DNA of 52,523 nt from JBOHDX01 sp050700835 (lineage in GTDB: Bacteria > Actinomycetota > Actinomycetes > Propionibacteriales > Nocardioidaceae): NCBI GenBank assembly GCA_050700835.1, contig JBOHDX010000003.1:1-52523 (forward strand), read 5' to 3'. Made by a program: the position numbers and the translations under genes. This document shows positions 19,301 through 28,038 of the stretch, piece by piece. The notes under the pieces are model-generated. The model saw nothing but the letters and a program-made list of their open reading frames with translations, was not told the origin of the DNA and did not search any database. Positions within the stretch are counted from its first letter, which is position 1. Every line of letters begins with the position of its first letter.

Positions 19301-20234
19301 TCCCGCGGGGGCTGTTGGTGGTCGACAGGAAGGCTGACACAACCTTGAGCCTCTTGAGTGCACGGGTCTTGCGCTGACCCTTGCCGGTGGCGATCGTCTC
19401 GCGCAGCGACGTGGCCTCGGCGGCGAGGTCGAAGCTCTCGAGGCGCTTCTGGATCGCTGCGGCACCCATGAACCCCTCGAAGTACTTGCCGAAGCGGTAC
19501 TTCATCTCGCGGTAGAGGATCTCGTCTCCCTCGAGGTCTTGCACCTTGAGGTTCTTGAACCGGTTCCAGACCTCGTCGAGGCGGTCGATCTCGCGCTGCG
19601 AACGGTCGCGACGCTGCTTGACCTCACGCTCGGCGCCCTCGCGGACCTTGCGACGCTGATCCGCCTTGGCCCCCTCGGCCTCCAGGGCGGCGAGGTCCTC
19701 CTCGAGCTTGGCCATGCGCTGCTCGATCTCGTTGTCGCGGCGAGACTCGAGGTTCTTGCGCTCGACGTCGATCTTGGCCTCGAGCGAGGACAGGTCGCGG
19801 TGACGCGCGTCGTCGTCGACGTGCGTGATCATGTACGCCGCGAAATAGATGACCTTCTCCAGGTCCTTCGGGGCGAGGTCGAGCAGGTAGCCGAGCCGGC
19901 TGGGGACGCCCTTGAAGTACCAGATGTGGGTGACCGGTGCGGCGAGCTCGATGTGGCCCATCCGCTCGCGGCGGACCTTCGAGCGCGTCACCTCGACGCC
20001 GCAGCGCTCGCAGATGATGCCCTTGAAGCGGACGCGCTTGTACTTGCCGCAGTAGCACTCCCAGTCCCGGGTCGGGCCGAAGATCTTCTCGCAGAAGAGG
20101 CCGTCCCGCTCGGGCTTGAGCGTGCGGTAGTTGATGGTTTCGGGCTTCTTGACCTCGCCATGGCTCCACTGGCGGATGTCCTCGGCCGTGGCCAGCCCGA
20201 TCTGCAGCTGGTCGAAGTAGTTCACGTCGAGCAC
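16359..20234 (-). CDS. rpoC: DNA-directed RNA polymerase subunit beta'
   Basis: Largest catalytic subunit of RNA polymerase, about 1291 residues. It contains the zinc ribbon (ECYCGKYKRVRFKGIICERCGVE), the catalytic magnesium loop NADFDGDQM, the trigger-loop region and the second zinc cluster CDAKTGTCAKCYG. GTG at 20234 (LDVNYFDQLQIGLATAEDI) is chosen because actinobacterial RpoC begins there and a GGAGAG site lies upstream; the TTG at 20252 also keeps the frame open but is unlikely. It follows rpoB by 69 bp. Confidence 0.97.
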   Translation of the reverse strand: MLDVNYFDQLQIGLATAEDIRQWSHGEVKKPETINYRTLKPERDGLFCEKIFGPTRDWECYCGKYKRVRFKGIICERCGVEVTRSKVRRERMGHIELAAPVTHIWYFKGVPSRLGYLLDLAPKDLEKVIYFAAYMITHVDDDARHRDLSSLEAKIDVERKNLESRRDNEIEQRMAKLEEDLAALEAEGAKADQRRKVREGAEREVKQRRDRSQREIDRLDEVWNRFKNLKVQDLEGDEILYREMKYRFGKYFEGFMGAAAIQKRLESFDLAAEATSLRETIATGKGQRKTRALKRLKVVSAFLSTTNSPRGMVLDCVPVIPPDLRPMVQLDGGRFATSDLNDLYRRVINRNNRLKRLLDLGAPEIIVNNEKRMLQEAVDSLFDNGRRGRPVTGPGNRPLKSLSDMLKGKQGRFRQNLLGKRVDYSGRSVIVVGPQLKLHQCGLPKQMALELFKPFVMKRLVDLNHAQNIKSAKRMVERSRPVVWDVLEEVIAEHPVLLNRAPTLHRLGIQAFEPQLIEGKAIQIHPLVCSAFNADFDGDQMAVHLPLSAEAQAEARILMLSTNNILKPADGRPVTMPTQDMIIGIFFLTLDRDGEPGEGRAFGSMSEAIMAFDRHEITLQSKVKIRFKDVVPPVGYPTPEGWEPGRPLLMETTLGHAIFNEALPSDYAYVDYEVGKKQLGVIVNDLAERYSKVDVAAALDALKDTGFHWATRSGVTISIEDVVTPPRKGEILLGYEDQAAKVQKQFDRGLITDEERRQELIEIWTQATNEVAKEMEDTFEKSNPIFMMVHSGARGNMMQVRQIAAMRGLVANPKGEIIPRPIKANFREGLSVVEYFISTHGARKGLADTALRTADSGYLTRRLVDVSQDVIIREDDCGTERGLPKVIGSRLDDGRLVTAENVETSAYSRSAATEITHPKTGEVLVEAGGDLGDVKIAELVEAGIDSVRVRSVLTCDAKTGTCAKCYGRSLATGKLVDIGEAVGIIAAQSIGEPGTQLTMRTFHTGGVAGDDITHGLPRVVELFEARQPKGKAPISEVAGRVQIEETDKSRKIIVVPDDGSEEDSFPVSKRSRLQVADGDHVEVGQQLTHGTPDPQDVLRVLGVRKAQEHLVDEVQEVYRSQGVSIHDKHIEIIVRQMLRRVTVIEQGDSKLLPGELADRVRFEEENRRVVSEGGTPASGRPVLMGITKASLATESWLSAASFQETTRVLTDAAIHAKSDALMGLKENVIIGKLIPAGTGLERYRNIRVEPTEEARAAAFSVSGYESYDYDFGTPTGQSVALDDFDFGSYRN

Positions 20235-20303
20235 TTGGTTCTCACTCTCCAAAGACGAGTCGAAAGTCGAACGAGACGGGTCGGGGACGGCGCTGAGCCC
20301 GTC

Positions 20304-23300
20304 TCAGACTTCCTCGACGCTGCTGGGCTCGCGGCGGGTCAGGTCGATGCCGAGCTCCTCGGCGGCCCGGAACACGTCCTCTTCCGCGTCGCGCATCTCC
20401 ACCGCGGTGCCGTCACTGGACAGCACCTCCACGTTGAGGCACAACGACTGCATCTCCTTGACGAGCACCTTGAACGACTCGGGGATGCCGGGCTCGGGGA
20501 CGTTCTCACCCTTGACGATGGCCTCGTAGACCTTGACGCGACCGTTCACGTCGTCGGACTTGATGGTCAGCAGCTCCTGCAGTGCGTAGGCCGCGCCGTA
20601 CGCCTCGAGCGCCCACACCTCCATCTCACCGAAGCGCTGGCCGCCGAACTGCGCTTTTCCGCCGAGGGGCTGCTGGGTGATCATGGAGTACGGGCCGGTC
20701 GACCGTGCGTGGATCTTGTCGTCGACCAGGTGGTGCAGCTTGAGCATGTACATGTAGCCCACCGACACCGGTGCCGGGAACTGCTCGCCGGAGCGTCCGT
20801 CGAACAGGGTCGCCTTGCCGTCCGATCCGACCATCCGGTCGCCGTCGCGGTTCGGCAGGGTCGACCCGAGCAACCCGGAGATCTCGTCCTCGCGGGCACC
20901 GTCGAAGACGGGGGTCGCGATGTTGGAGTCCTGCGGGGCTTCGGTGGCGCCGATCTGCTTGAGTCGCTTCTGCCAGTCCTCGGCGTTGCCCTCGACCTTC
21001 CAGCCGGCCTTGGCGACCCACCCGAGGTGTGTCTCCAGCACCTGGCCGATGTTCATCCGACCAGGCACGCCGAGCGGGTTGAGGATGATGTCGACGGGCG
21101 TGCCGTCCGACATGAACGGCATGTCCTCGATCGGCAGGATCTTGGAGATGACGCCCTTGTTCCCGTGCCGTCCGGCCAGCTTGTCGCCGTCCTGGATCTT
21201 GCGCTTCTGTGCGACGTAGACCCGGACCAGCTGGTTGACACCCGGGGGCAGCTCGTCACCCTCCTCACGGTCGAAGACCCGGACACCGATGATCGTGCCC
21301 TCCTCGCCGTGCGGCACCTTGAGCGACGTGTCGCGCACCTCGCGCGCCTTCTCACCGAAGATCGCGCGCAACAGCCGCTCCTCGGGAGTCAGCTCGGTCT
21401 CGCCCTTGGGCGTGACCTTGCCGACCAGGATGTCGCCGTTGCCGACTTCGGCACCGATCCGGATGATGCCGCGCTCGTCGAGATCAGCGAGCATCTCCTC
21501 GCTGACGTTGGGGATGTCGCGGGTGATCTCCTCCGGGCCCAGCTTGGTATCGCGCGCATCGACCTCGTGCTCCTCGATGTGCACCGATGTCAGGAGGTCC
21601 TGCTGGACGACCCGCTGGGACAGGATGATCGCGTCCTCGTAGTTGTGGCCCTGCCAAGGCATGAACGCCACCAGCAGGTTGGTGCCGAGGGCCATCTCGC
21701 CCTCGTCGGTGCACGGGCCGTCCGCGACGGGGCTGCCGACCTCGACCCGGGCTCCCTCGAGCACCAGCGGGCGCTGGTTGATGCAGGTGCCCTGGTTGGA
21801 GCGGCGGAACTTCGCCAGCTTGTACGTCTGGTTGCTGCCGTCGTCGTTCGCCACCTCGACGAAGTCGGCGCAGACCTCCGTCACGACGCCCGCCTTGACC
21901 GCCGTGGTGACGTCACCGGCGTCGACTGCCGCCCGGAACTCCATGCCGGTTCCGACCAGCGGGGAGTTGTTGCGGATCAGCGGCACCGCCTGGCGTTGCA
22001 TGTTCGAGCCCATCAGCGCCCGGTTGGCGTCGTCGTGCTCGAGGAACGGGATCAGCGCGGTCGCCACCGACACCATCTGGCGTGGCGAGACGTCCATGTA
22101 GTCGACGTCCTCACCGGGGACGTAGTCGATCTCACCGTCGCGCTGCCGCACGAGAACACGGCTCTCCGCGAACGTCGACTTCGACGTCAGTGGGGCATTG
22201 GCCTGCGCGATGACGAAGCGGTCCTCGTCGCTGGCGGTGAGGTAGTCGATGTCGGTGGTGACCTTGCCCTTGACGACCTTGCGGTAAGGCGTCTCGACGA
22301 ATCCGAAGGGGTTGATCCGGCCGTAGGTCGACAGCGACCCGATCAGGCCGATGTTGGGTCCTTCGGGCGTCTCGATGGGGCACATGCGGCCGTAGTGCGA
22401 CGGGTGAACGTCGCGCACCTCGTAGCCGGCCCGCTCGCGGCTCAGGCCACCAGGACCGAGGGCCGACAGGCGACGCTTGTGCGTGAGCCCGGCGATCGGG
22501 TTGGTCTGGTCCATGAACTGACTCAGCTGGGACGTTCCGAAGAACTCCTTGAGTGCCGCCACGACCGGGCGGATGTTGATCAACGTCTGCGGCGTGATCG
22601 CCTCGACGTCTTGCGTGGTCATCCGCTCGCGGACCACCCGCTCCATGCGGGACAGGCCGGTACGGAGCTGGTTCTGGATCAGCTCACCGACCGTGCGCAT
22701 GCGCCGGTTGCCGAAGTGGTCGATGTCGTCCGCCTCGACCAGGATCTGTCCCTGCGGCGCCTCGAACTCGGTCTTGCCGGCGTGCAGCGCAACGATGTAG
22801 CGGATCGCGGCCACGATGTCGTCGATGGTCAGCGTCTGCTGGTCGAACGCCTGGTCGAGCCCCAGCTTCTTGTTGATCTTGTAGCGACCGACCTTGGCCA
22901 AGTCGTAGCGCTTGGGGTTGAAGTAGTAGTTGTCCAGCAGCGTCTGGGCAGCCTCGCGGGTCGGCGGCTCGCCCGGGCGGAGCTTGCGGTAGATGTCGAG
23001 GAGTGCGTCGTCCTGGCCGGACGTGTGGTCCTTGTCCAAGGTCAGCCGGATCGACTCGTACTCGCCGAACTCGTCGAGGATCTGCGCCTCGGTCCACCCG
23101 AGCGCCTTGAGCAGGACGGTGACGTTCTGCTTGCGCTTGCGGTCCAGCCGGACACCGACGGTGTCGCGCTTGTCGACCTCGAACTCCAGCCAGGCACCAC
23201 GACTCGGGATGATCTTGGCGGTGTAGATGTCCTTGTCGCTGGTCTTGTCGGCGGAGCGCTCGAAGTAGACGCCCGGCGAGCGGACCAACTGGGAGACGAC

Positions 23301-23768
23301 GACCCGCTCCGTGCCGTTGATCACGAACGTGCCCTTGTCGCTCATCAGCGGGAAGTCGCCCATGAACACGGTCTGGCTCTTGATCTCGCCGGTCTCGTTG
23401 TTCATGAACTCTGCGGTCACGAACAGGGGTGCGGCGTAGGTGAAGTCCTTCTCCTTGCACTCGTCGACGGAGTTCTTGGCCGGCTCGAAGCGCGGCTTGT
23501 CGAAGGAGAGAGACATCGTGCCGGAGAAATCCTCGATCGGTGAGATCTCCTGGAAGATCTCCTCGAGACCGGACTTCCTGGACACATCGGTACGACCTTG
23601 CTCGAACTGCTGCTCGACTCGGGCCTTCCAGGTGTCGTGACCGATGAGCCAGTCAAAGCTGTCGGTCTGCAGGGCCAAGAGCTCGGGAACCTCGAGGGGT
23701 TCAGCGATCTTGGCGAACGAGATGCGGCGGGGGGTGTGAGTGGGGCTGGCGGTGCGCGAGGCGGCCAA
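20304..23768 (-). CDS. rpoB: DNA-directed RNA polymerase subunit beta
   Basis: Second large subunit of RNA polymerase, 1154 residues. The rifampicin pocket reads GTSQLSQFMDQTNPIAG then LTHKRRLSALGPGGL, with the resistance-determining Ser, Asp, His and Ser in wild-type form; MDQTNPIA replaces MDQNNPLS of Mycobacterium tuberculosis, at positions that vary naturally. The lineage-typical motifs KPYMLKLHH-like MYMLKLHHLVDDKIH and GGQRFGEMEVWALEAYGA are near the C-terminus. The promoter at 23866-23895 and a leader of roughly 90 nt precede it. Confidence 0.98.
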   Translation of the reverse strand: MAASRTASPTHTPRRISFAKIAEPLEVPELLALQTDSFDWLIGHDTWKARVEQQFEQGRTDVSRKSGLEEIFQEISPIEDFSGTMSLSFDKPRFEPAKNSVDECKEKDFTYAAPLFVTAEFMNNETGEIKSQTVFMGDFPLMSDKGTFVINGTERVVVSQLVRSPGVYFERSADKTSDKDIYTAKIIPSRGAWLEFEVDKRDTVGVRLDRKRKQNVTVLLKALGWTEAQILDEFGEYESIRLTLDKDHTSGQDDALLDIYRKLRPGEPPTREAAQTLLDNYYFNPKRYDLAKVGRYKINKKLGLDQAFDQQTLTIDDIVAAIRYIVALHAGKTEFEAPQGQILVEADDIDHFGNRRMRTVGELIQNQLRTGLSRMERVVRERMTTQDVEAITPQTLINIRPVVAALKEFFGTSQLSQFMDQTNPIAGLTHKRRLSALGPGGLSRERAGYEVRDVHPSHYGRMCPIETPEGPNIGLIGSLSTYGRINPFGFVETPYRKVVKGKVTTDIDYLTASDEDRFVIAQANAPLTSKSTFAESRVLVRQRDGEIDYVPGEDVDYMDVSPRQMVSVATALIPFLEHDDANRALMGSNMQRQAVPLIRNNSPLVGTGMEFRAAVDAGDVTTAVKAGVVTEVCADFVEVANDDGSNQTYKLAKFRRSNQGTCINQRPLVLEGARVEVGSPVADGPCTDEGEMALGTNLLVAFMPWQGHNYEDAIILSQRVVQQDLLTSVHIEEHEVDARDTKLGPEEITRDIPNVSEEMLADLDERGIIRIGAEVGNGDILVGKVTPKGETELTPEERLLRAIFGEKAREVRDTSLKVPHGEEGTIIGVRVFDREEGDELPPGVNQLVRVYVAQKRKIQDGDKLAGRHGNKGVISKILPIEDMPFMSDGTPVDIILNPLGVPGRMNIGQVLETHLGWVAKAGWKVEGNAEDWQKRLKQIGATEAPQDSNIATPVFDGAREDEISGLLGSTLPNRDGDRMVGSDGKATLFDGRSGEQFPAPVSVGYMYMLKLHHLVDDKIHARSTGPYSMITQQPLGGKAQFGGQRFGEMEVWALEAYGAAYALQELLTIKSDDVNGRVKVYEAIVKGENVPEPGIPESFKVLVKEMQSLCLNVEVLSSDGTAVEMRDAEEDVFRAAEELGIDLTRREPSSVEEV

Positions 23769-23865
23769 GAGGGGTCCTTCCGAAGGCTCGCGGGCTCATC
23801 TGCGACGGCGCATGACGACATTGCCCCGTCAAGGGCCGAAGCAATAGAAGGCAGCGCAAAAGAGC

Positions 23866-23895
23866 AGTCTAGCCGATACGGCACACTGCTGTCGA
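23866..23895 (-). promoter_or_regulatory. Promoter of rpoB-rpoC
   Basis: On the minus strand TCGACA (23890-23895) and TAGACT (23866-23871) are 18 bp apart; TAGACT is a common -10 of strong actinobacterial promoters. It is 98 bp upstream of rpoB. The 269-bp region between rpoB and the Mce-associated gene has no other clear feature. Confidence 0.6.
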
Positions 23896-24037
23896 GCCAG
23901 GGTCTGGTCGGGCACCCGTCTCATTCATCACTGTCCGCCGAGCATGACTCTTCCACCGCCTCACGTCAAGCATTGGCGCGCAGTTGGTGGTCTCTTTGGC
24001 CAATCTCGAACTATGCCAACCCGGGCAATGTGCACCG

Positions 24038-24757
24038 TCACAGCGGACTGATCGCGTCCACCAGCCAGCTGCCGCCCACCTTGCTCATGGTGAACACCAC
24101 CCGGTTCTGCTCGACCCCCGCAACCTGCTGGTTGGGGCTGGTGTTGGTCTGGTCCATGAACATGAAGACTTGGACCTGGTCGGTGCTGCACTGGTCGCCG
24201 CACGGCAGGACCGAGGACGCCAGCACCTTGTTGGTCACCACGCTCTTGCTGGCCGGCGCGACCTTGGCCACCGTCTGGTCCCAGGTCGCGTCAAACTTCT
24301 TCGCGTACGCCGGGGTGAGCAGCCTCTGGTCGGCGGCCCGCTCGGAGTCGAGGTGCTGGTAGTTCCACGACAGCAGCGTCGTGGCGGCGCTCTGAGCGGC
24401 GGACGTGGCCGGGTCGGCGTTGCCGGCGATCTGGTGCCGCTGCCATGCCTGGTAGCCGACGACGGCGGCGAGCACCACCGCGGCGGCAGTGACCAGGGCG
24501 AGCGGCACCAGCACCGCGGTGATGATCGTGCGCGACAGGGTGGCCCGGGGCCCGTCCTTCGGTGCACGCCGAGCCGCGTTCCGCTTCACCAGGTCGACGC
24601 GACCCCGCTGCACCGGGTCGGCGCGACCCCGCTGCACTGGGTCGACTGGTTCGGCGACCTGTGGCGGCCCGGTGGCCCGGCCGCGTTCGCCGGCGATGCG
24701 CGGCCGGCGGCGAGTCGTCTGGTTGAGGCTCTGCTGAGGGGTCATGGTGTCACGCAC
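24038..24757 (-). CDS. Mce-associated membrane protein (second)
   Basis: Last gene of the mce operon. The protein has a cytosolic, Arg/Pro-rich N-terminus containing a tandem duplication (DPVQRGRADPVQRGRVD), one membrane segment at about residues 78-102 (IITAVLVPLALVTAAAVVLAAVV) and an extracellular domain of the SnoaL-like fold seen in Mce-associated (Mam) proteins (SAATTLLSWNYQHLDSE...LTPAYAKKFDATWD...VVFTMSKVGGSWLVDAI). These proteins are thought to stabilise Mce complexes. Start is uncertain: GTG 24757 overlaps the previous stop, ATG 24745 starts 4 bp after it. Confidence 0.8.
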   Translation of the reverse strand: MRDTMTPQQSLNQTTRRRPRIAGERGRATGPPQVAEPVDPVQRGRADPVQRGRVDLVKRNAARRAPKDGPRATLSRTIITAVLVPLALVTAAAVVLAAVVGYQAWQRHQIAGNADPATSAAQSAATTLLSWNYQHLDSERAADQRLLTPAYAKKFDATWDQTVAKVAPASKSVVTNKVLASSVLPCGDQCSTDQVQVFMFMDQTNTSPNQQVAGVEQNRVVFTMSKVGGSWLVDAISPL

Positions 24758-25412
24758 ACGGGATCGAGTTGGTGGGTTGCGACTCGTACTGCTGGTACTT
24801 CGAGACCTTCCAGGCGCCGCTGATGTTCTGGAGGTCGACGGCCCAGCGGAAATGCCGGACGCGGGTGCAGGTCGTGGTGCCGATCGTGGACTTGGCGGTG
24901 GCGTCGGCGGCGACGAGCACGGTGGCGGAGTCCGGGTCCATGTTGCTGACCCCGGCCTGCAGGACGGTGCCAGAGGTGCTGAGACCGCTCTTGGCCAGCT
25001 GGGGGAACAACTTGCTGGTCGCCTGATCGAACTCGGCGCCGAAGCTGCCGGTCATCAGCGGGTCGACCCGGGCCTGGTAGCCCGAGACGTCGCTGACCTT
25101 GTAGGAGTTCACCTCGAGCACGAACTGCCTGGCCGCCGCGACCGCCGCCTGGTCCTGCGCGGTGCGGCCGTTGTCGGACTCGACGTAGCGCCAGGAGTAC
25201 CACGCCGCTCCGACGGCAGCGACCAGGAGCAGAGCCAGCGCCACCGCCACCGTGATGAACCACGCCGGGGCCCGGGAGCCCTGCGCATCGCCCCTCGTCT
25301 CGGCCGTCATGTCGTACCTCTCAACCTTCTCAACCTTCGTGCGTTGCCGATCAACGGCTCTGTCTTGTTCGGACGGTTCCCGCCGGAGCGGGTCGGTCAC
25401 AGTGGGTCTCAT
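24750..25412 (-). CDS. Mce-associated membrane protein (first)
   Basis: A 220-residue protein with one membrane helix near residues 50-73 (AWFITVAVALALLLVAAVGAAWYSW) and an outer domain (AARQFVLEVNSYKVSDVSGYQARVDPLMTGSFGAEF) typical of Mam proteins. ATG 25412 overlaps the mceF stop (ATGA), which supports this start; an internal ATG at 25310 (MTAETRG) is an alternative. The paired Mam genes after mceF are the usual end of actinobacterial mce operons. Confidence 0.8.
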   Translation of the reverse strand: MRPTVTDPLRREPSEQDRAVDRQRTKVEKVERYDMTAETRGDAQGSRAPAWFITVAVALALLLVAAVGAAWYSWRYVESDNGRTAQDQAAVAAARQFVLEVNSYKVSDVSGYQARVDPLMTGSFGAEFDQATSKLFPQLAKSGLSTSGTVLQAGVSNMDPDSATVLVAADATAKSTIGTTTCTRVRHFRWAVDLQNISGAWKVSKYQQYESQPTNSIPCA

Positions 25413-26677
25413 TGGCCCAGCGCCCCCAGGAAGAGCCAGCTCAGGTTGTCGGAGCCGAACACGCGGGCGCCGTCGGACGCTGAGCTGGACACGGATGGTT
25501 GGTGCTTCGGAGTCGGCGTCAGCTGCCCGGTCCGCAGGTTGTACGTCGCCACAACCGGCGCCCGGTCGTACGACGCGTTCTGGGCACCTCGGGCATTGCT
25601 CTGCGACGGGGGCTCGTCGCAGTGCGCTCGGACGTTCAACGGAGTCTCCTGCCGATCTTGCGGTGTCCGTTGCGGAGTGCCTTGGTAGCCGCTGTGGCAG
25701 ACGGGGGGATTCTGGGTCAGCACCAGGCCGAAGTGCGCGTCGTACAAGCCGGTGGCGGGATCCTTGCCGATGACCGTGAAGCCGCCCTCCACGACGTAGG
25801 GGTAGAGCACCAGGATCTGGGCGATCCCGGGGAGCTTCGCCTCGACGATCTGTCCTGTCGTCAGCAGGTGGCTGAACAGCGCCGACAGGTCAGCCCGGTT
25901 CTGGGCGATGAAGGTGCGCAGCGTGGTCGCCGCTCCGCTGCCGTTGTCGATGACGCGGCGCAGGTCGTGGTCGGAGCGCACCAGCGTGTTCGAGAACAGC
26001 GCCAGGTTGTGCGCGAAGGACTTGATGTTGGCGCTCTCGTCGAGTTGGGTCTTGAGCACCGTGCCGCCGTCGCGGATGAGGTTCGTCGTCAGCCGGAAGT
26101 TGTTGTTCGCGGTCTCGATGAACGAGTTGGAGGTGTCGATGATGCGGGCCAGGTCTGGGCCGGTGTTCTGGAAGCTCCGCCCCAGCTGATCGATGACCAC
26201 ACCAAGGTTCTTCTTGTTCACCGAGTTGACCAGGTCGTCGAGGTTGACGAGTAGCTTCGTGGTCGGCAGCGGAGTCCGGGTATCGGCGGCCGCGATCTGC
26301 GATCCGGACGACAGGTAGGGGCGCGAGTCGGTGCGCGGCTGGAGGTCGACGAACTGCTCACCCACGGCGGAGCGGTCGGCGACCACGGCGAGCGTGTCGG
26401 CCGGGATGTTCGGGTGCGAGTTATCGATCTCCAGCGCGACGTCGACCCCGGAGCTGGTGAGCGTCATGTTGCTGACCCGACCGACGCCGACGCCGCGATA
26501 GGACACCTCAGCGCCAACGAAGATGCCGCCGGACTGCTTGAAGTGCGCCGTCACCGTGTACGCCTGGGACGACACGAGCCGGTCGAGCCGGGCGTACTTC
26601 GCGCCGACGTAGCTGACGCCCAGCAACGTGATGGCGACGAACACCAGCAGCTGCAGCTTGGTACGGCGGGAGATCAC
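25409..26677 (-). CDS. MCE family protein MceF
   Basis: Sixth subunit of the heterohexameric Mce lipid-transport ring/tube. The 422-residue protein opens ISRRTKLQLLVFVAITLLG, a single N-terminal membrane anchor. An MCE/MlaD domain follows (TAHFKQSGGIFVGAEVSYRG), then a long helical coiled region (LDDLVNSVNKKNLGVVIDQL) and a Ser/Pro-rich end. GTG 26677 is chosen because it overlaps the mceE stop by four bases (GTGA), as in the rest of this operon. The C-terminal region has PVCHSGYQ, a cysteine-containing patch seen in MceF proteins. Confidence 0.9.
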   Translation of the reverse strand: MISRRTKLQLLVFVAITLLGVSYVGAKYARLDRLVSSQAYTVTAHFKQSGGIFVGAEVSYRGVGVGRVSNMTLTSSGVDVALEIDNSHPNIPADTLAVVADRSAVGEQFVDLQPRTDSRPYLSSGSQIAAADTRTPLPTTKLLVNLDDLVNSVNKKNLGVVIDQLGRSFQNTGPDLARIIDTSNSFIETANNNFRLTTNLIRDGGTVLKTQLDESANIKSFAHNLALFSNTLVRSDHDLRRVIDNGSGAATTLRTFIAQNRADLSALFSHLLTTGQIVEAKLPGIAQILVLYPYVVEGGFTVIGKDPATGLYDAHFGLVLTQNPPVCHSGYQGTPQRTPQDRQETPLNVRAHCDEPPSQSNARGAQNASYDRAPVVATYNLRTGQLTPTPKHQPSVSSSASDGARVFGSDNLSWLFLGALGQ

Positions 26678-28038
26678 TGGCCACCACCGCCCACCAGGAA
26701 GAGGCCCACGAGCTTGGGGTCGTAGGGCAGGTTCAGCTGCGCCAGGGACCGCCGCACACCAGGCGCGTAGTCGGTGGCGTTGACCGGAGCCAGGAAGCCC
26801 GACGACGCGCCGCGGCACAGCCCGAGGATCTGGCACAACGGCGGGCTGCCACTCCCACCGCCCCCGCCGGTGCCGCCGCCGGGGGTGCCTCCGAGACCTG
26901 GGAGGGTCGGCAGTGAGGCCGTCGGCAAGGACACGGTCGGCAACGTCGGCAAGCCGGTCGGGGTCGTCGGCAAGGGTCCCCCTCCCCCTCCGCCGCCGCC
27001 GGGACCGCCCGGAAGCCCCTGCAGGACCGTCTGCAGCTTGAGGTCGGCCTGGACCGAGAGGTTGGTGTAGTCGCCGATGTGCATGTTCCGAGCAACAACA
27101 GGAGTGGTGCCGACGGCGGCATCGACGAAGGGGTACGTCGCGAACACCTGCATGTCCCTGGTCAAGGAGTTGCCGGCCGCATTGAGCTGGGTGAGCACCG
27201 GAACGAGGTTGTTCAGGACGCGGACGGTGTCGGCCTTGGATGCCTTGATCACCCGGGTTCCGACCGTGCTCAGTCGGCTCAGTCCCTTCAACATCTTGAC
27301 CAGATCGGTGCGCTGCGCGTTCAGCGATCGCAAGGCACCCGGCATGGTGTCGAGCGCGGTGATGATCTGCCGCTTCTGCTTGGTGACGTTCAGGGCCAGC
27401 CGATTGACCTTGCGAAGTGCGGTGACGATGGACGACTTGTTGTTGTCGAGCTGACCCATGAACGTGGACAGCTGGTTGAGCAGGGACCGGACCTGCGGTT
27501 CACGACCACCGAGCGCGTTGTTGAGCTCCTGGTCGATGGTCTTGATCTCGGCGAGCCCACCACCCTTCAGCAGCAGCGCGAGCGCGGACAGAACCTCCTC
27601 GACCTGCGGGTTGCGGCTGGTGTGGTCGAGCGGGATAACGTCGTTGTTACCGAGGGTGCCCACGGCGGTTCCCTTGGGGGGCTGGGACAGAGCCACGAAC
27701 TTCTCGCCCAGCAGGCTGGTCTGGCGCAGCTCCGCCCGGGCGTTGTCGGCCAGGTGGACGTCGCCGTTCAGCTGCACCGTCACCTTGGCCTGCCAGCCGT
27801 GCAACGAGACGTCGGTGACCTTTCCGACAGTGACGTCGTCGACCTTGACCGCGGACTGCGGCACCAGGTCGAGGACGTCGTTGAAGTAGATGGTCACGGA
27901 GTACGGGTGGGACCCGACGTCGGCGCCACCGGGCAACGGCAGATCGTAGATCGAGAAGCTGCAGCTGCCCAGCAACAGGGCGGAGGCGCCCAGCGCCACG
28001 ACCTGCAGGAGGCGACGTCCCCGGCTGGAGCACCTCAT
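26674..28038 (-). CDS. MCE family lipoprotein MceE (LprK-like)
   Basis: The fifth MCE protein is a lipoprotein: the signal peptide ends in the lipobox LLGSC with Cys26. The MCE domain (YSVTIYFNDVLDLVPQSAVKVDDVTVGKV) and helical region follow, then an exceptional linker of about 80 residues made of poly-Gly runs and TPTGLPTLPTVSLPT-type proline repeats before the conserved end (LAQLNLPYDPKLVGLFLVGG). ATG 28038 overlaps the mceD stop (ATGA) and places the lipobox correctly. 454 residues; the linker makes it longer than a minimal MceE. Confidence 0.9.
   Translation of the reverse strand: MRCSSRGRRLLQVVALGASALLLGSCSFSIYDLPLPGGADVGSHPYSVTIYFNDVLDLVPQSAVKVDDVTVGKVTDVSLHGWQAKVTVQLNGDVHLADNARAELRQTSLLGEKFVALSQPPKGTAVGTLGNNDVIPLDHTSRNPQVEEVLSALALLLKGGGLAEIKTIDQELNNALGGREPQVRSLLNQLSTFMGQLDNNKSSIVTALRKVNRLALNVTKQKRQIITALDTMPGALRSLNAQRTDLVKMLKGLSRLSTVGTRVIKASKADTVRVLNNLVPVLTQLNAAGNSLTRDMQVFATYPFVDAAVGTTPVVARNMHIGDYTNLSVQADLKLQTVLQGLPGGPGGGGGGGGPLPTTPTGLPTLPTVSLPTASLPTLPGLGGTPGGGTGGGGGSGSPPLCQILGLCRGASSGFLAPVNATDYAPGVRRSLAQLNLPYDPKLVGLFLVGGGGQ

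Noticed and set aside
20235..20252. TTG at 20252 as the rpoC start
   Set aside because: The six extra codons are not conserved and contain the GGAGAG ribosome-binding site of the GTG start at 20234.
21950..22560. Rifampicin-resistance substitution in RpoB
   Set aside because: The key residues of the resistance region (Ser, Asp, His and Ser of SQLSQFMDQ...HKRRLSALG) are wild type; MDQTNPIA differs only at naturally variable sites.
19539..23543. A very long plus-strand open frame (1334 codons) opposite rpoB and rpoC
   Set aside because: It is a mirror frame of high-GC coding DNA: it lies antisense to two certain genes and its translation is rich in Leu, Val, Asp, Arg and Ala with no recognisable domain.
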